Assembly: GCA_017631135.1 (NCBI GenBank)
Contig: JAGBTW010000049.1
Span: 1-7,806, forward strand
Source: Alistipes sp.
Lineage (GTDB): Bacteria > Bacteroidota > Bacteroidia > Bacteroidales > Rikenellaceae
DNA: 7,806 bases
Reading direction: 5' to 3'
Position numbers and translations under genes: made by a program. The notes beneath the pieces were generated by a model that searched no databases, was not told the origin of the DNA, and was given only the letters and a program-made list of their open reading frames with translations. This document shows, piece after piece, positions 1 through 7,096 of the stretch; the stretch's first letter is position 1, and each line of letters opens with the position of its first letter.

Positions 1-974
1 GCAGGGCGACCCTCGTCACTACCCTCCATGATTGACTGGATAATGGGTATCTGACCCAATAAGTCGACACCAGCGCCCTTGGCATACTGCTTCGCGCCAC
101 CCTTACCAAAGAGATAATACTTATTCTCGGGCAACTCCTCGGGTGTGAACCACGCCATGTTCTCAACAACACCCAACACAGGAATATTTACCTGGGGGTG
201 GCGGAACATCTCGACACCGCGCACAACATCAGCTACAGCAACCTGCTGGGGTGTAGAGACGATGACCGAGCCCGCAATCTTTATCTCATTGATAATGGAG
301 AGGTGTATATCACCTGTTCCTGGAGGAAGGTCGATAAGGAGGTAGTCTAACTTACCCCAACGTGTTTGGTGGATAAGCTGGTGTAGAGCATTCACAGCCA
401 TGCCACCGCGCCACATAAGTGCATCTGTGGGCTTGATGAAGAAGCCTATGCTCATAACCTTGATGCCCAACGACTGCGCAGGGATGATAAAGTCGTTACC
501 CGCCTCGTCGCGCTCTGCCTCGGGGATGTAACCCTCAACGCCAAACATCTTTGTTTGTGAAGGACCATAGATGTCCGCATCGAGGATACCGACATTATAG
601 CCGCGCTGGCGTAGTGCCACAGCGAGGTTGGCAGTAACGGTAGACTTACCAACACCACCCTTACCTGATGCTACAGCAATGATACGGCATATCTCGGTTG
701 TGGTGGTTATATTCTCCTTGCGACGTGGCTTGGGAGCTGCCTCGCGGATGATGACCATGGTGTTGTTCTCGGGGAAGGTAGCCTTCATGAGCTCCTCTAC
801 CTGACGCTTAATCTTCTGTGCAAAGGGGTCGCGCGCCTTCTGAAAGCGCAATGTTATAGCCACAGAGCCATCCTCACCCCTATCTGCGCGGTCAACAAAA
901 CCACTATCTACGATATTCTCGTTTGTCTCGGGGTGTATGATACTCTTTAATAATTGTTCTAATTGTTCGTTCAT
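1..974 (-). CDS. mrp: Mrp/NBP35-type Fe-S cluster carrier ATPase (3' end cut by window edge)
   Basis: Partial CDS: 324 codons are visible and the C-terminus lies beyond position 1. Residues about 1-80 look like a MIP18/DUF59 Fe-S assembly domain, with IIHPETNENIVDSG at 12-25. The ParA/MinD-like ATPase domain follows. It has a deviant Walker A GKGGVGKST at 104-112 (signature lysine K105, P-loop lysine K110), switch I LDADIYGPS at 131-139 with D134, and a Walker B-like IDLPPGTGD around D215. Family members bind and pass on Fe-S clusters in the cytosol. The usual CxxC cluster-binding pair is not found after VENM: residues 271-290 read ENMAWFTPEELPENKYYLFG. I recall this as the usual Bacteroidetes form, but that is from memory. 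The ATG at 974 gives a normal DUF59 start, and no Shine-Dalgarno is evident. It lies 25 bases downstream of sppA, so it is probably co-transcribed as the last visible gene of the cluster. Confidence 0.95.
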   Translation of the reverse strand, partial: MNEQLEQLLKSIIHPETNENIVDSGFVDRADRGEDGSVAITLRFQKARDPFAQKIKRQVEELMKATFPENNTMVIIREAAPKPRRKENITTTTEICRIIAVASGKGGVGKSTVTANLAVALRQRGYNVGILDADIYGPSQTKMFGVEGYIPEAERDEAGNDFIIPAQSLGIKVMSIGFFIKPTDALMWRGGMAVNALHQLIHQTRWGKLDYLLIDLPPGTGDIHLSIINEIKIAGSVIVSTPQQVAVADVVRGVEMFRHPQVNIPVLGVVENMAWFTPEELPENKYYLFGKGGAKQYAKGAGVDLLGQIPIIQSIMEGSDEGRP

Positions 975-999
975 ATATGATATGTTATATATTATATTT

Positions 1000-2832
1000 T
1001 TATAAGTCTAACTTCAAATCACCTGGCAAGATAGCCTGAATACCTCCGTCGGTTATGAACATGGGGTACTCTATAAAGAACTCTTTAATATCGTTATGAT
1101 AGATGTTGTTATAGTCGAAGCCCATCTTCGTGGCTGTTGTGGTACCCATGCTCTCGAGCCACTCCTCGAATGGTGTGAGAGGAGCGTTAAACTCATAAAG
1201 TGCATAACCCTTCTTGAGACCCGCAAGCTGCGTAGCCTTTGCTACGGCGTGTGTAAGACCACCAATCTCATCCACAAGACCTATCTCCACAGCGTTACTA
1301 CCACTCCACACTCTACCCTCGGCAATCTTCAACACCTCGTCAATCGGAATGTTGCGACCCTCGGCAACATGCGAGGTGAAAGTGGTGTATACTCTATCAA
1401 TAGATGTAGAGAGGCTCTTCTTCTGCTCTGGGGTGAGAGCCTTGAATATGTTAACTCCACCAGCCGATGGCGAGGTCTCGGCAGAGTCTATTGTGATGCC
1501 AAGCTTGTTCTTAAGTGTATTCTCGATGTTGTAAATAACACCAAACACACCTATAGAGCCTGTCAGCGTGAGTTTATCTGCAAAGATGTAGTCGGCAGGA
1601 GCAGAGATGTAGTAGCCACCACTTGCTGCCATATCACCCATAGATATAACAACAGGCTTTGTCTCCTGCAACAGTGACATTTCGCGCCATACAACATCCG
1701 AGGCAAGAGCCGAGCCACCAGGCGAGTTTACGCGCACAACAACAGCCTTGGTACTCTTATCAAGACGTGCCTGACGCAACTCCTCCGCGAGGCGCGAGCC
1801 ATAGACATAACCATCCATATACATGTTACCGTCGACAATCTGACCCTCGGCATAGATGATAGCAATAAGAGGTTTATCTGCATCCTCAATAGCGCTATTA
1901 TCACCCACCGATACGCGCATGGGCGATATATTAATATAGGTGATGTAGTCGTAGAGCGATATGGTGTTATGCAGACCATACTCGTTGCGCTCAACACCAT
2001 ACTCACTATAGATGTTAAACAACTCATCCTCGTAGGCTATTTGGTCAATCATACCGCGCGCAAGAGCATCCTCCGAAGTGTTTATCTCGAGGTTTGCTGC
2101 ATACTGCTTGAGGTTGTCTGCATTGAGATTGCGACTTGTGGCAACATCATTAACTATGTCGTTCCACATAGATGTCGCCAACACCTCCATCTGCAAGCGG
2201 TTTTCGGGCGACATATTGGTGCGGAAGATAGGTTCTACGGCGCTCTTAAACTTGCACGCTGTGGGGCGGAATATCTCTGCCTTGACATCGAGCTTATCCA
2301 TAAGACCCTTATGGAAGAGTGTGGTGAAGGCTATACCTCGCCACTCGAGTGAACCCTCGGGGGTGATAAGAATCTTGTCGGCAGCCGTAGCAAGGTAGTA
2401 CTCGCTCTGTGTGTAGGTGTCGTCGTAGGCTACAACAAACTTACCCGAAGCCTTGAAGCGCTCGAGTGCTGTGCGCAGCTCCTCGATATTGGCAGCCGAG
2501 ATTGTGCCAAGACCATCACAGTGGATGCATATACCCTTTATACACTCGTCGCTTGCGGCATTCTCGATGGCTGTGAGCGCCTGGAGGATTGTCACAGGCT
2601 CCAACATGGTCATCGTCGAGGGGTCAAAAACACCCAATGGTGAGGCTGTGGGTGCATCTGTGATGTTCTCTGCGATGTTTATATAGAGAACACTCTGCTC
2701 CTTCACGAAGTTATCCTTTACTTCCAACGATAGTAGTGTGCTGATGAAGAGTGATATGATACCACCCACAACAAAAGCCGATACTACAACAAAAGCCAGG
2801 AGCGAAGCTCCAAATGTCTTCCAAAAATTCAT
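1000..2832 (-). CDS. sppA: Signal peptide peptidase SppA, 67 kDa type (protease IV)
   Basis: A 610-residue protein, close to the 618 residues of E. coli SppA, so it is the long form with tandem N- and C-terminal peptidase domains. A hydrophobic segment at about 9-35 is a probable N-terminal membrane anchor that places the catalytic body outside the cytoplasmic membrane. Family members degrade signal peptides left in the membrane after secretion. The Ser-Lys dyad is intact but split between the halves: K196 in KFKSAVEP (matching E. coli K209) and S404 in GDMAASGGYY (matching S409). VRVNSPGGS at 367-374 and LTGSIGVFGV at 423-432 are further family landmarks. The start has a possible AAAGG ribosome-binding site. 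It lies 19 bases after the sialidase gene and 25 bases before mrp. The family call is secure; substrates in this organism are unknown. Confidence 0.96.
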   Translation of the reverse strand: MNFWKTFGASLLAFVVVSAFVVGGIISLFISTLLSLEVKDNFVKEQSVLYINIAENITDAPTASPLGVFDPSTMTMLEPVTILQALTAIENAASDECIKGICIHCDGLGTISAANIEELRTALERFKASGKFVVAYDDTYTQSEYYLATAADKILITPEGSLEWRGIAFTTLFHKGLMDKLDVKAEIFRPTACKFKSAVEPIFRTNMSPENRLQMEVLATSMWNDIVNDVATSRNLNADNLKQYAANLEINTSEDALARGMIDQIAYEDELFNIYSEYGVERNEYGLHNTISLYDYITYINISPMRVSVGDNSAIEDADKPLIAIIYAEGQIVDGNMYMDGYVYGSRLAEELRQARLDKSTKAVVVRVNSPGGSALASDVVWREMSLLQETKPVVISMGDMAASGGYYISAPADYIFADKLTLTGSIGVFGVIYNIENTLKNKLGITIDSAETSPSAGGVNIFKALTPEQKKSLSTSIDRVYTTFTSHVAEGRNIPIDEVLKIAEGRVWSGSNAVEIGLVDEIGGLTHAVAKATQLAGLKKGYALYEFNAPLTPFEEWLESMGTTTATKMGFDYNNIYHNDIKEFFIEYPMFITDGGIQAILPGDLKLDL

Positions 2833-2840
2833 AATCTACA

Positions 2841-2845
2841 CCTTT
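2841..2845 (-). promoter_or_regulatory. Possible Shine-Dalgarno for sppA
   Basis: AAAGG on the minus strand, eight bases before the sppA ATG, in the 19-base gap after the sialidase stop. It is the only start in this cluster with a recognisable purine-rich site at normal spacing. The match is short and may be chance, since Bacteroidetes often initiate without one. Confidence 0.35.
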
Positions 2846-2851
2846 ATTTTA

Positions 2852-4195
2852 TTACTTGCGATAGCTATATTTGCCGTCTGTGATATCCTCAATCGAGAGG
2901 CACTCGTAGACGATTGTATAGCCGCCGTATGCGAAGTTACTCTTGCCATGTGTCTCCTCCTCGTAGAGGAACGCAAGGCGATTGTCATGCTGCCATGCAA
3001 AAGTTGAGTATGCCGAGTTGAGCGAGGTAATTTGCTTCACACCATCCCAGTCGGCTGCAATCTCGTAGGGCGAGAGATAGTCATCCTCCGAGGCAAGCTC
3101 CTTGTAGTAGATACCCACATTCTTGCGCTCGGGACCAAGAGGCAGAGACTGCAAAATGATGTGCATGGGCTCGTTGTCGGCTGTGCGCACAACGGGGAGC
3201 ACCATAACCTCGCCATTTGTAGAGTTATCCTTCGCCTCCACGCCATTGCTTATTGCGCCCGAGAATACAGCGTCGTCCCAGCGCCCAGCGCCCGATGCAA
3301 CATCCGTAAATGTATAGATGTTGTAGTAGCGACCACCGCTATAACGTGAGCTGATAAGGAGCGCGCCATTGGGCAACTCCTCAACCTTGGGCTCATCAGC
3401 AGTGTTGTATACTGCTGGGGTGTCTATATCTCCAAGCACGCTCCAGTTACCACCAAAGTCGTCAGAGTAGAGCACATAGTTCATGTGCTTGGCACTCTTG
3501 TCGCGCACAAGTACGGCACAGTAGAGGCGGTAGTATGCACCCACCTTGACACTTCTACTCTGCATGATACGTCCCGAAGCTACGAACATAGAGCGCACAG
3601 GACCATACTTCGAGCCATCGAACTGCGCATATATGCTCTCGGCAATATCTTCGGGTGCGCCCCATGTCTTACCGCCATCCTCACTATAGAAGCGCGCGAT
3701 GCACTGGTGGTTGCGGCGTGTGCCATTTTGGAACGACACATTGCCCGCGCACGACAACATAAGCACGCGGTCAGACTCTCTGTCTGCCACGATGCAGGGG
3801 TCGCCATAGCCCACACTCATAAAGTCGGTAGCCTCGGCTCCCTTGCCCTCGATAAGGGTCATAACATCGCTCCATGTGTTACCATTATCATCTGATATGC
3901 GGTAGTGTAGGTCGATGCGTCCCTTGTCCGTAACACCTATGTCGGTGCCACTATGTCTGTAGTCCGCAGCCGCAACAAGTCGACCACTGCGCGTGGTGGT
4001 TATTGCGGGTATGCGGTAGGGTATATCACCCTCGGTGGGGTGGAGCATCTGGAACACCTCGAAGCGCTCTGCCGCGGGCTTTGTGGGCTCGGGCTCGGGT
4101 TTTGGAGTGCCGCTATTGTCGGGTGTGCAAGCTACAGCCGCTGCAGCGATGCCAACAAAAGCGAGGGTGAGTATGGTTCTAAAGCGCAGTTTCAT
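2852..4195 (-). CDS. Exo-alpha-sialidase (GH33 family), predicted lipoprotein
   Basis: A 447-residue protein. The N-terminus is a lipoprotein signal: basic MKLRFR, a hydrophobic run, then lipobox AVAC with C23 as the lipidated residue, followed by a Pro/Glu/Lys-rich spacer (about 30-43). It is therefore likely anchored to a membrane facing the periplasm or the cell surface. The rest is a six-bladed sialidase fold. YRIP at 60-63 supplies the first triad arginine R61. D85 lies 24 residues later, the same spacing as between R68 and D92 of Micromonospora sialidase. E268 (EPKVEELPNG) and R284 keep that enzyme's 16-residue E260-R276 spacing. R357 is the likely third arginine and Y396 (NSAYSTF) the likely nucleophile. 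Asp boxes SxDxGxTW occur at 101-108 and 171-178, with a degenerate copy at 244-251 (N for T). Predicted role: release of terminal sialic acid from glycans. It ends in tandem stops TAATAA. No nan genes are nearby; a related exo-glycosidase specificity cannot be excluded. Confidence 0.9.
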   Translation of the reverse strand: MKLRFRTILTLAFVGIAAAAVACTPDNSGTPKPEPEPTKPAAERFEVFQMLHPTEGDIPYRIPAITTTRSGRLVAAADYRHSGTDIGVTDKGRIDLHYRISDDNGNTWSDVMTLIEGKGAEATDFMSVGYGDPCIVADRESDRVLMLSCAGNVSFQNGTRRNHQCIARFYSEDGGKTWGAPEDIAESIYAQFDGSKYGPVRSMFVASGRIMQSRSVKVGAYYRLYCAVLVRDKSAKHMNYVLYSDDFGGNWSVLGDIDTPAVYNTADEPKVEELPNGALLISSRYSGGRYYNIYTFTDVASGAGRWDDAVFSGAISNGVEAKDNSTNGEVMVLPVVRTADNEPMHIILQSLPLGPERKNVGIYYKELASEDDYLSPYEIAADWDGVKQITSLNSAYSTFAWQHDNRLAFLYEEETHGKSNFAYGGYTIVYECLSIEDITDGKYSYRK

Positions 4196-4210
4196 AGTAG
4201 GTCGTAGGTT

Positions 4211-4954
4211 TTACTTGCGATATGTGTAGTATGCACCTGCCTGACATGTAGGCATAAGCACAATGTCGTTGACGTTCATGTGTGCGGGGAGGTTGAGCAT
4301 CCAGTGGATAGCCTCGGCGATGTCCTCGCCCTGCAAAGCCTCAACACCCTTGTATACGCCCGCTGCACGCTCCTTGTCGCCGTGGAAACGCACCTCCGAG
4401 AACTCTGTCTCGACCATGCCGGGGCGCACCTCGCCAACCTTGATGCCTGCGCTCAACAAGTCGGCACGCATAGCCTGTGAGATGGCATGCACAGCATGCT
4501 TCGAGGCGCAATATACAGCACCATTCTCGTAGGGCTCTGTGCCAGCGATAGAGCCGATGTTGATGATGTGACCGCCCTTGCCAGCCTCAACCATGGCGTG
4601 GCTGATAATCTTTGTTACATAGAGCAGACCCTTGACATTGGTGTCAATCATAGCATCCCAGTCGCGTGAGTCGCCACGGTCGATATGCTCCAAGCCCGCT
4701 GCGAGACCCGCGTTGTTGATGAGTATATCGACACGACCAAGGGGTGTGAGGTGCTCGATGCACTCCGCCTCGGAGCGAACATCGAAGTTTAGCACGGTGC
4801 ATGCTGCACCCTTTGCCTCGATCTCCTGCTTGAGTGCCTCGAGACGGTCGCGACGACGACCTGTGATGATAATCTCTGTGTCGGGAGCTGACAACTTAAG
4901 TGCTGTGGCACGACCAATGCCTGATGTCGCACCTGTAACAAGAATTCTCTTCAT
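4211..4954 (-). CDS. ydfG: YdfG-like short-chain dehydrogenase/reductase (NADP-dependent 3-hydroxy acid dehydrogenase type)
   Basis: A 247-residue classical short-chain dehydrogenase, almost the length of E. coli YdfG (248). The cofactor loop is TGATSGIG at 7-14, with acidic D58 and NNAG at 80-83. The catalytic tetrad N106, S135, Y148, K152 (YCASK) is complete. TGRRRDRL at 31-38 puts arginines just after the second strand, which favours NADP(H) over NAD(H). YdfG-like landmarks include NNAGLAAGLE, EFSEVRFHGD and LPAHMNVND. E. coli YdfG oxidises L-allo-threonine and L-serine at the 3-hydroxyl and reduces malonic semialdehyde; the substrate here is inferred from similarity only. It is cytosolic, with no signal or membrane segment. 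It starts 49 bases after dxs and ends 15 bases before the sialidase gene, which fits an operon. The ATG at 4954 gives the normal SDR N-terminus. Confidence 0.93.
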   Translation of the reverse strand: MKRILVTGATSGIGRATALKLSAPDTEIIITGRRRDRLEALKQEIEAKGAACTVLNFDVRSEAECIEHLTPLGRVDILINNAGLAAGLEHIDRGDSRDWDAMIDTNVKGLLYVTKIISHAMVEAGKGGHIINIGSIAGTEPYENGAVYCASKHAVHAISQAMRADLLSAGIKVGEVRPGMVETEFSEVRFHGDKERAAGVYKGVEALQGEDIAEAIHWMLNLPAHMNVNDIVLMPTCQAGAYYTYRK

Positions 4955-5003
4955 AACTATCTTATTTTTAATTATTTATTTTATTTAGTTCATAATAATA
5001 CAA
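4955..5003 (-). other. AT-rich spacer between dxs and the dehydrogenase gene
   Basis: A 49-base gap, very AT-rich, the longest gap inside the minus-strand cluster. I see no GC-rich hairpin followed by T residues, so no intrinsic terminator, and no TAnnTTTG-type promoter. The simplest reading is read-through from dxs. A secondary promoter or processing site would have to be found by experiment. Confidence 0.5.
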
Positions 5004-6869
5004 CTACATCGCTTCTATAGCCTCAACTACAGCGCTCTCGTCGTATGCACAGTCGGCATATAGCTCTGCGGGCTTACCATGCTCGACAAACTCATCTCCA
5101 ATACCGAGGTTTTTAACCTTTGGGTTGTAGGGTGAGCGTGCAAAGTGCGCTGCGATGGTTTCGCCCACGCCACCACGCACAGCGCCATCCTCGATGGTTA
5201 TAATCTTCGTAAAGCGCGAGGCTATCGAGTCAAGCATCTCCACATCAAGAGGTTTAACATAGCGTAGGTCGTACACTGCGATGCTCTGTGTGCTGCGCTC
5301 GGCAGCCCTCAACGCCACGTTTGCCATTGTGCCCACAGCGATGATAGCCACGTCGCTACCCGCCTTGAGCTCCTCACTACGCATATCTGTATCCACGAAC
5401 TCTGTGTTGCGCCACTCTACACCCTCGCCCAAGCCTCGAGGATAGCGTATCACGGTGGGGGACTCCCTCTTTGTTGCTGCGTACATCATCTGTCGCAACT
5501 GCCACTCGTTGCGTGGCGCAGCGATTGTGAGATTGGGAACACAGCTGAAATATACCAAGTCAAAGGCTCCGTGGTGTGTAGCACCATCCTCTCCAACAAG
5601 TCCTGCGCGGTCGAGGCAGAGCACAACGGGGAGGTTCTGAAGTGCTACATCGTGGATGACATTGTCATAAGCACGCTGCATGAACGACGAGTAGATATTG
5701 CAGAAGGGGCGGCTTCCCGCAGCAGCGAGTCCTGCCGAGAAGGTCACGGCATGACCCTCGGCAATGCCAACGTCGAAGCAACGCTCGGGCATCTCGCGCA
5801 TCATGATGTTCATCGAGCAGCCTGAAGGCATGGCGGGTGTTACGCCAACGATGCGCTCGTCCATCTGTGCAAGATCGAGGAGTGTCTGTCCAAAGACATC
5901 TTGGTAGCGCTCGGCGGTGTATTTGTTGGGTATGCGCTTGCCCGTAGCTATGTCGAAGCGACCTGGGGCGTGCCATATAGATGGGTCTTGCTCGGCGGGG
6001 GCATAACCCTTGCCCTTTGTGGTCTTTATGTGCAACAACTTGGGGCCTCCAATCTCCTTGAGGCTCTGCAGAGTGCTGATAAGCTCCTCGAGGTTGTGGC
6101 CATCCACAACGCCGAAATATCGGAAGTTAAGACTCTCAAAAAGGTTGCTGTTGTTGAGTACGCCATGCTTTACGGCATTACCAGTCTTTCTTGCTAACTT
6201 AAGTATGCAAGGTGTTTTTGAGAGTATACCCCACAGCGAACTCTTGAATTTATTGTACCACTTCGACGTAGATATGCGAAGCAGATAGTGGTCGAGAGCA
6301 CCCACAGGCTTATCTATAGACATCTCGTTGTCGTTGAGGATGACAAGGATGTCGGTATTGGGCGAAGCACCCGCATTGTTTAGTCCCTCAAAGGCGAGAC
6401 CTCCAGTGAGTGCACCATCGCCAATCACCGCAACAACATGTTGCTCCTCGCCACGCAGCTCCATAGACTTGGCGATGCCAAAGGCTGCAGAGATGCTCAC
6501 CGAGGAGTGTCCAGCGCCAAAGTTGTCGTATGGGCTTTCGGCCATGCGTGGGAAGCCACTTATGCCACCGCGCTTGCGGTTGTCGACAAAGGCGTCACGA
6601 CGACCTGTGATAATCTTATGTGCATAGGCCTGGTGTCCCACATCCCAAACTATGCGGTCGTGGGGCGTGTTGTATACATGGTGCAGTGCCACGGTGAGCT
6701 CCACAGTACCGAGGCTCGAGCCGAGGTGACCAGGGTTTACGGCGCAACACTCGAGAATGTAGTGGCGTACATCGTCGACATACTCCCGAAGTTCGCCAAC
6801 ACTCATGCGGCGCAGCGCCTTGGGGGAGTCTACATTATTCAAGTGTTTATATGTGTGATTTCCTGCCAT
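5004..6869 (-). CDS. dxs: 1-deoxy-D-xylulose-5-phosphate synthase
   Basis: A 621-residue, full-length enzyme (E. coli 620). It condenses pyruvate and glyceraldehyde 3-phosphate with loss of CO2 to make DXP, the first step of the MEP isoprenoid pathway and a source for thiamine and pyridoxal. It is cytosolic and uses thiamine diphosphate and Mg. Visible landmarks: H48 in PGHLGSS and H79 in DVGHQAY; the diphosphate-binding motif from GDG 150-152 to NDNEMS 179-184 (D151, N181); E371 in IAEGHAV, the glutamate that activates the cofactor; R421 in LDRAGLVGEDG; and RYPRG at 475-479. The residue after E371 is Gly where E. coli has Gln (AEQH), which I associate with Bacteroidetes Dxs. The ATG at 6869 gives a normal N-terminus; no Shine-Dalgarno is seen. 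It is the first gene of the minus-strand cluster and diverges from pyrH. Confidence 0.98.
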   Translation of the reverse strand: MAGNHTYKHLNNVDSPKALRRMSVGELREYVDDVRHYILECCAVNPGHLGSSLGTVELTVALHHVYNTPHDRIVWDVGHQAYAHKIITGRRDAFVDNRKRGGISGFPRMAESPYDNFGAGHSSVSISAAFGIAKSMELRGEEQHVVAVIGDGALTGGLAFEGLNNAGASPNTDILVILNDNEMSIDKPVGALDHYLLRISTSKWYNKFKSSLWGILSKTPCILKLARKTGNAVKHGVLNNSNLFESLNFRYFGVVDGHNLEELISTLQSLKEIGGPKLLHIKTTKGKGYAPAEQDPSIWHAPGRFDIATGKRIPNKYTAERYQDVFGQTLLDLAQMDERIVGVTPAMPSGCSMNIMMREMPERCFDVGIAEGHAVTFSAGLAAAGSRPFCNIYSSFMQRAYDNVIHDVALQNLPVVLCLDRAGLVGEDGATHHGAFDLVYFSCVPNLTIAAPRNEWQLRQMMYAATKRESPTVIRYPRGLGEGVEWRNTEFVDTDMRSEELKAGSDVAIIAVGTMANVALRAAERSTQSIAVYDLRYVKPLDVEMLDSIASRFTKIITIEDGAVRGGVGETIAAHFARSPYNPKVKNLGIGDEFVEHGKPAELYADCAYDESAVVEAIEAM

Positions 6870-6904
6870 ATCATTTCAATAAAAAGGGGTGATGTTGGCT
6901 ATTT

Positions 6905-6920
6905 TGTTGTTCCAACAACA
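6905..6920. repeat. 16-base perfect palindrome upstream of dxs
   Basis: TGTTGTTCCAACAACA: seven-base arms around a two-base CC centre. It lies 36-51 bases before the dxs start, between the gene and its candidate promoter, so it would sit in or near the 5' leader. A two-base loop is too small for a tight hairpin without opening inner pairs, so a dimeric regulator's operator is at least as likely as an RNA structure. The regulator is unknown, and chance is possible in AT-rich DNA. Confidence 0.45.
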
Positions 6921-6935
6921 CAAATATTCAAGATA

Positions 6936-6943
6936 CAAATATA
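6936..6943 (-). promoter_or_regulatory. Candidate -7 element for the dxs cluster
   Basis: Reads TATATTTG on the minus strand, a full match to the Bacteroidetes -7 consensus TAnnTTTG, 67 bases before the dxs start. No TTG-type -33 element lies at the usual 19-21 base distance; the nearest upstream TTTTG (6976-6980) is 32 bases away. It is therefore only a candidate. Some promoter must act here if dxs heads the cluster. Confidence 0.35.
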
Positions 6944-6991
6944 CGAATTATTTTTGTTAATAAGCCCACATATTGCAAAAGTTGGGGAATT

Positions 6992-7006
6992 ATCTTTAAC
7001 AAAGAT
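6992..7006. repeat. Short dyad ATCTTT-AAC-AAAGAT
   Basis: Six-base perfect arms with a three-base centre in the middle of the divergent intergenic region. It ends 21 bases before the -33 element of the pyrH promoter and lies upstream of the candidate dxs promoter. It is well placed to be a binding site affecting either gene, but it is short and AT-rich, so chance is a serious alternative. Confidence 0.3.
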
Positions 7007-7027
7007 TAGATTTATGGAACTTATCTA

Positions 7028-7058
7028 TTGTTATTTCCCAAGAAAATCACTATCTTCG
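7028..7058 (+). promoter_or_regulatory. Bacteroidetes-type promoter of pyrH
   Basis: TTG at 7028-7030 (-33), a 20-base spacer, then TATCTTCG at 7051-7058, which matches the -7 consensus TAnnTTTG in all but one defined position. Transcription would begin a few bases further on, giving a leader of about 30 bases. This is the phylum-specific sigma factor (SigABfr type) promoter architecture, and its spacing is the best of any candidate in the window. Confidence 0.7.
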
Positions 7059-7096
7059 CGTTTGATTAGCATCTTTTTTAATTAAAACAAAAAACT
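7059..7096 (+). promoter_or_regulatory. A/T-rich pyrH leader without Shine-Dalgarno
   Basis: The stretch just before the pyrH ATG is a T run followed by AATTAAAACAAAAAAC, with no AGGAGG-like element. An A-rich unstructured leader just upstream of the start is typical of Bacteroidetes translation initiation. Confidence 0.5.

Noticed and set aside
452..658. 68-codon minus-strand open frame overlapping mrp
   Set aside because: It is an alternative frame of the mrp gene, which has an intact P-loop and Walker B in the proper frame.
1096..1677. 193-codon plus-strand open frame antisense to sppA
   Set aside because: It is cysteine-rich with no family features and lies wholly inside a well-supported sppA gene.
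3485..3895. 136-codon plus-strand open frame antisense to the sialidase gene
   Set aside because: It is contained within the sialidase gene, whose catalytic residues and Asp boxes are all in the minus-strand frame.
4955..5003. Possible terminator after dxs
   Set aside because: The spacer is AT-rich but has no GC stem followed by T residues, so read-through into the dehydrogenase gene is more likely.
6438..7085. 215-codon plus-strand open frame running antisense to dxs and into the intergenic region
   Set aside because: It mirrors the dxs coding strand for most of its length, its translation has no recognisable domain, and its end crosses the promoter region. Strong codon bias in dxs explains the open antisense frame.
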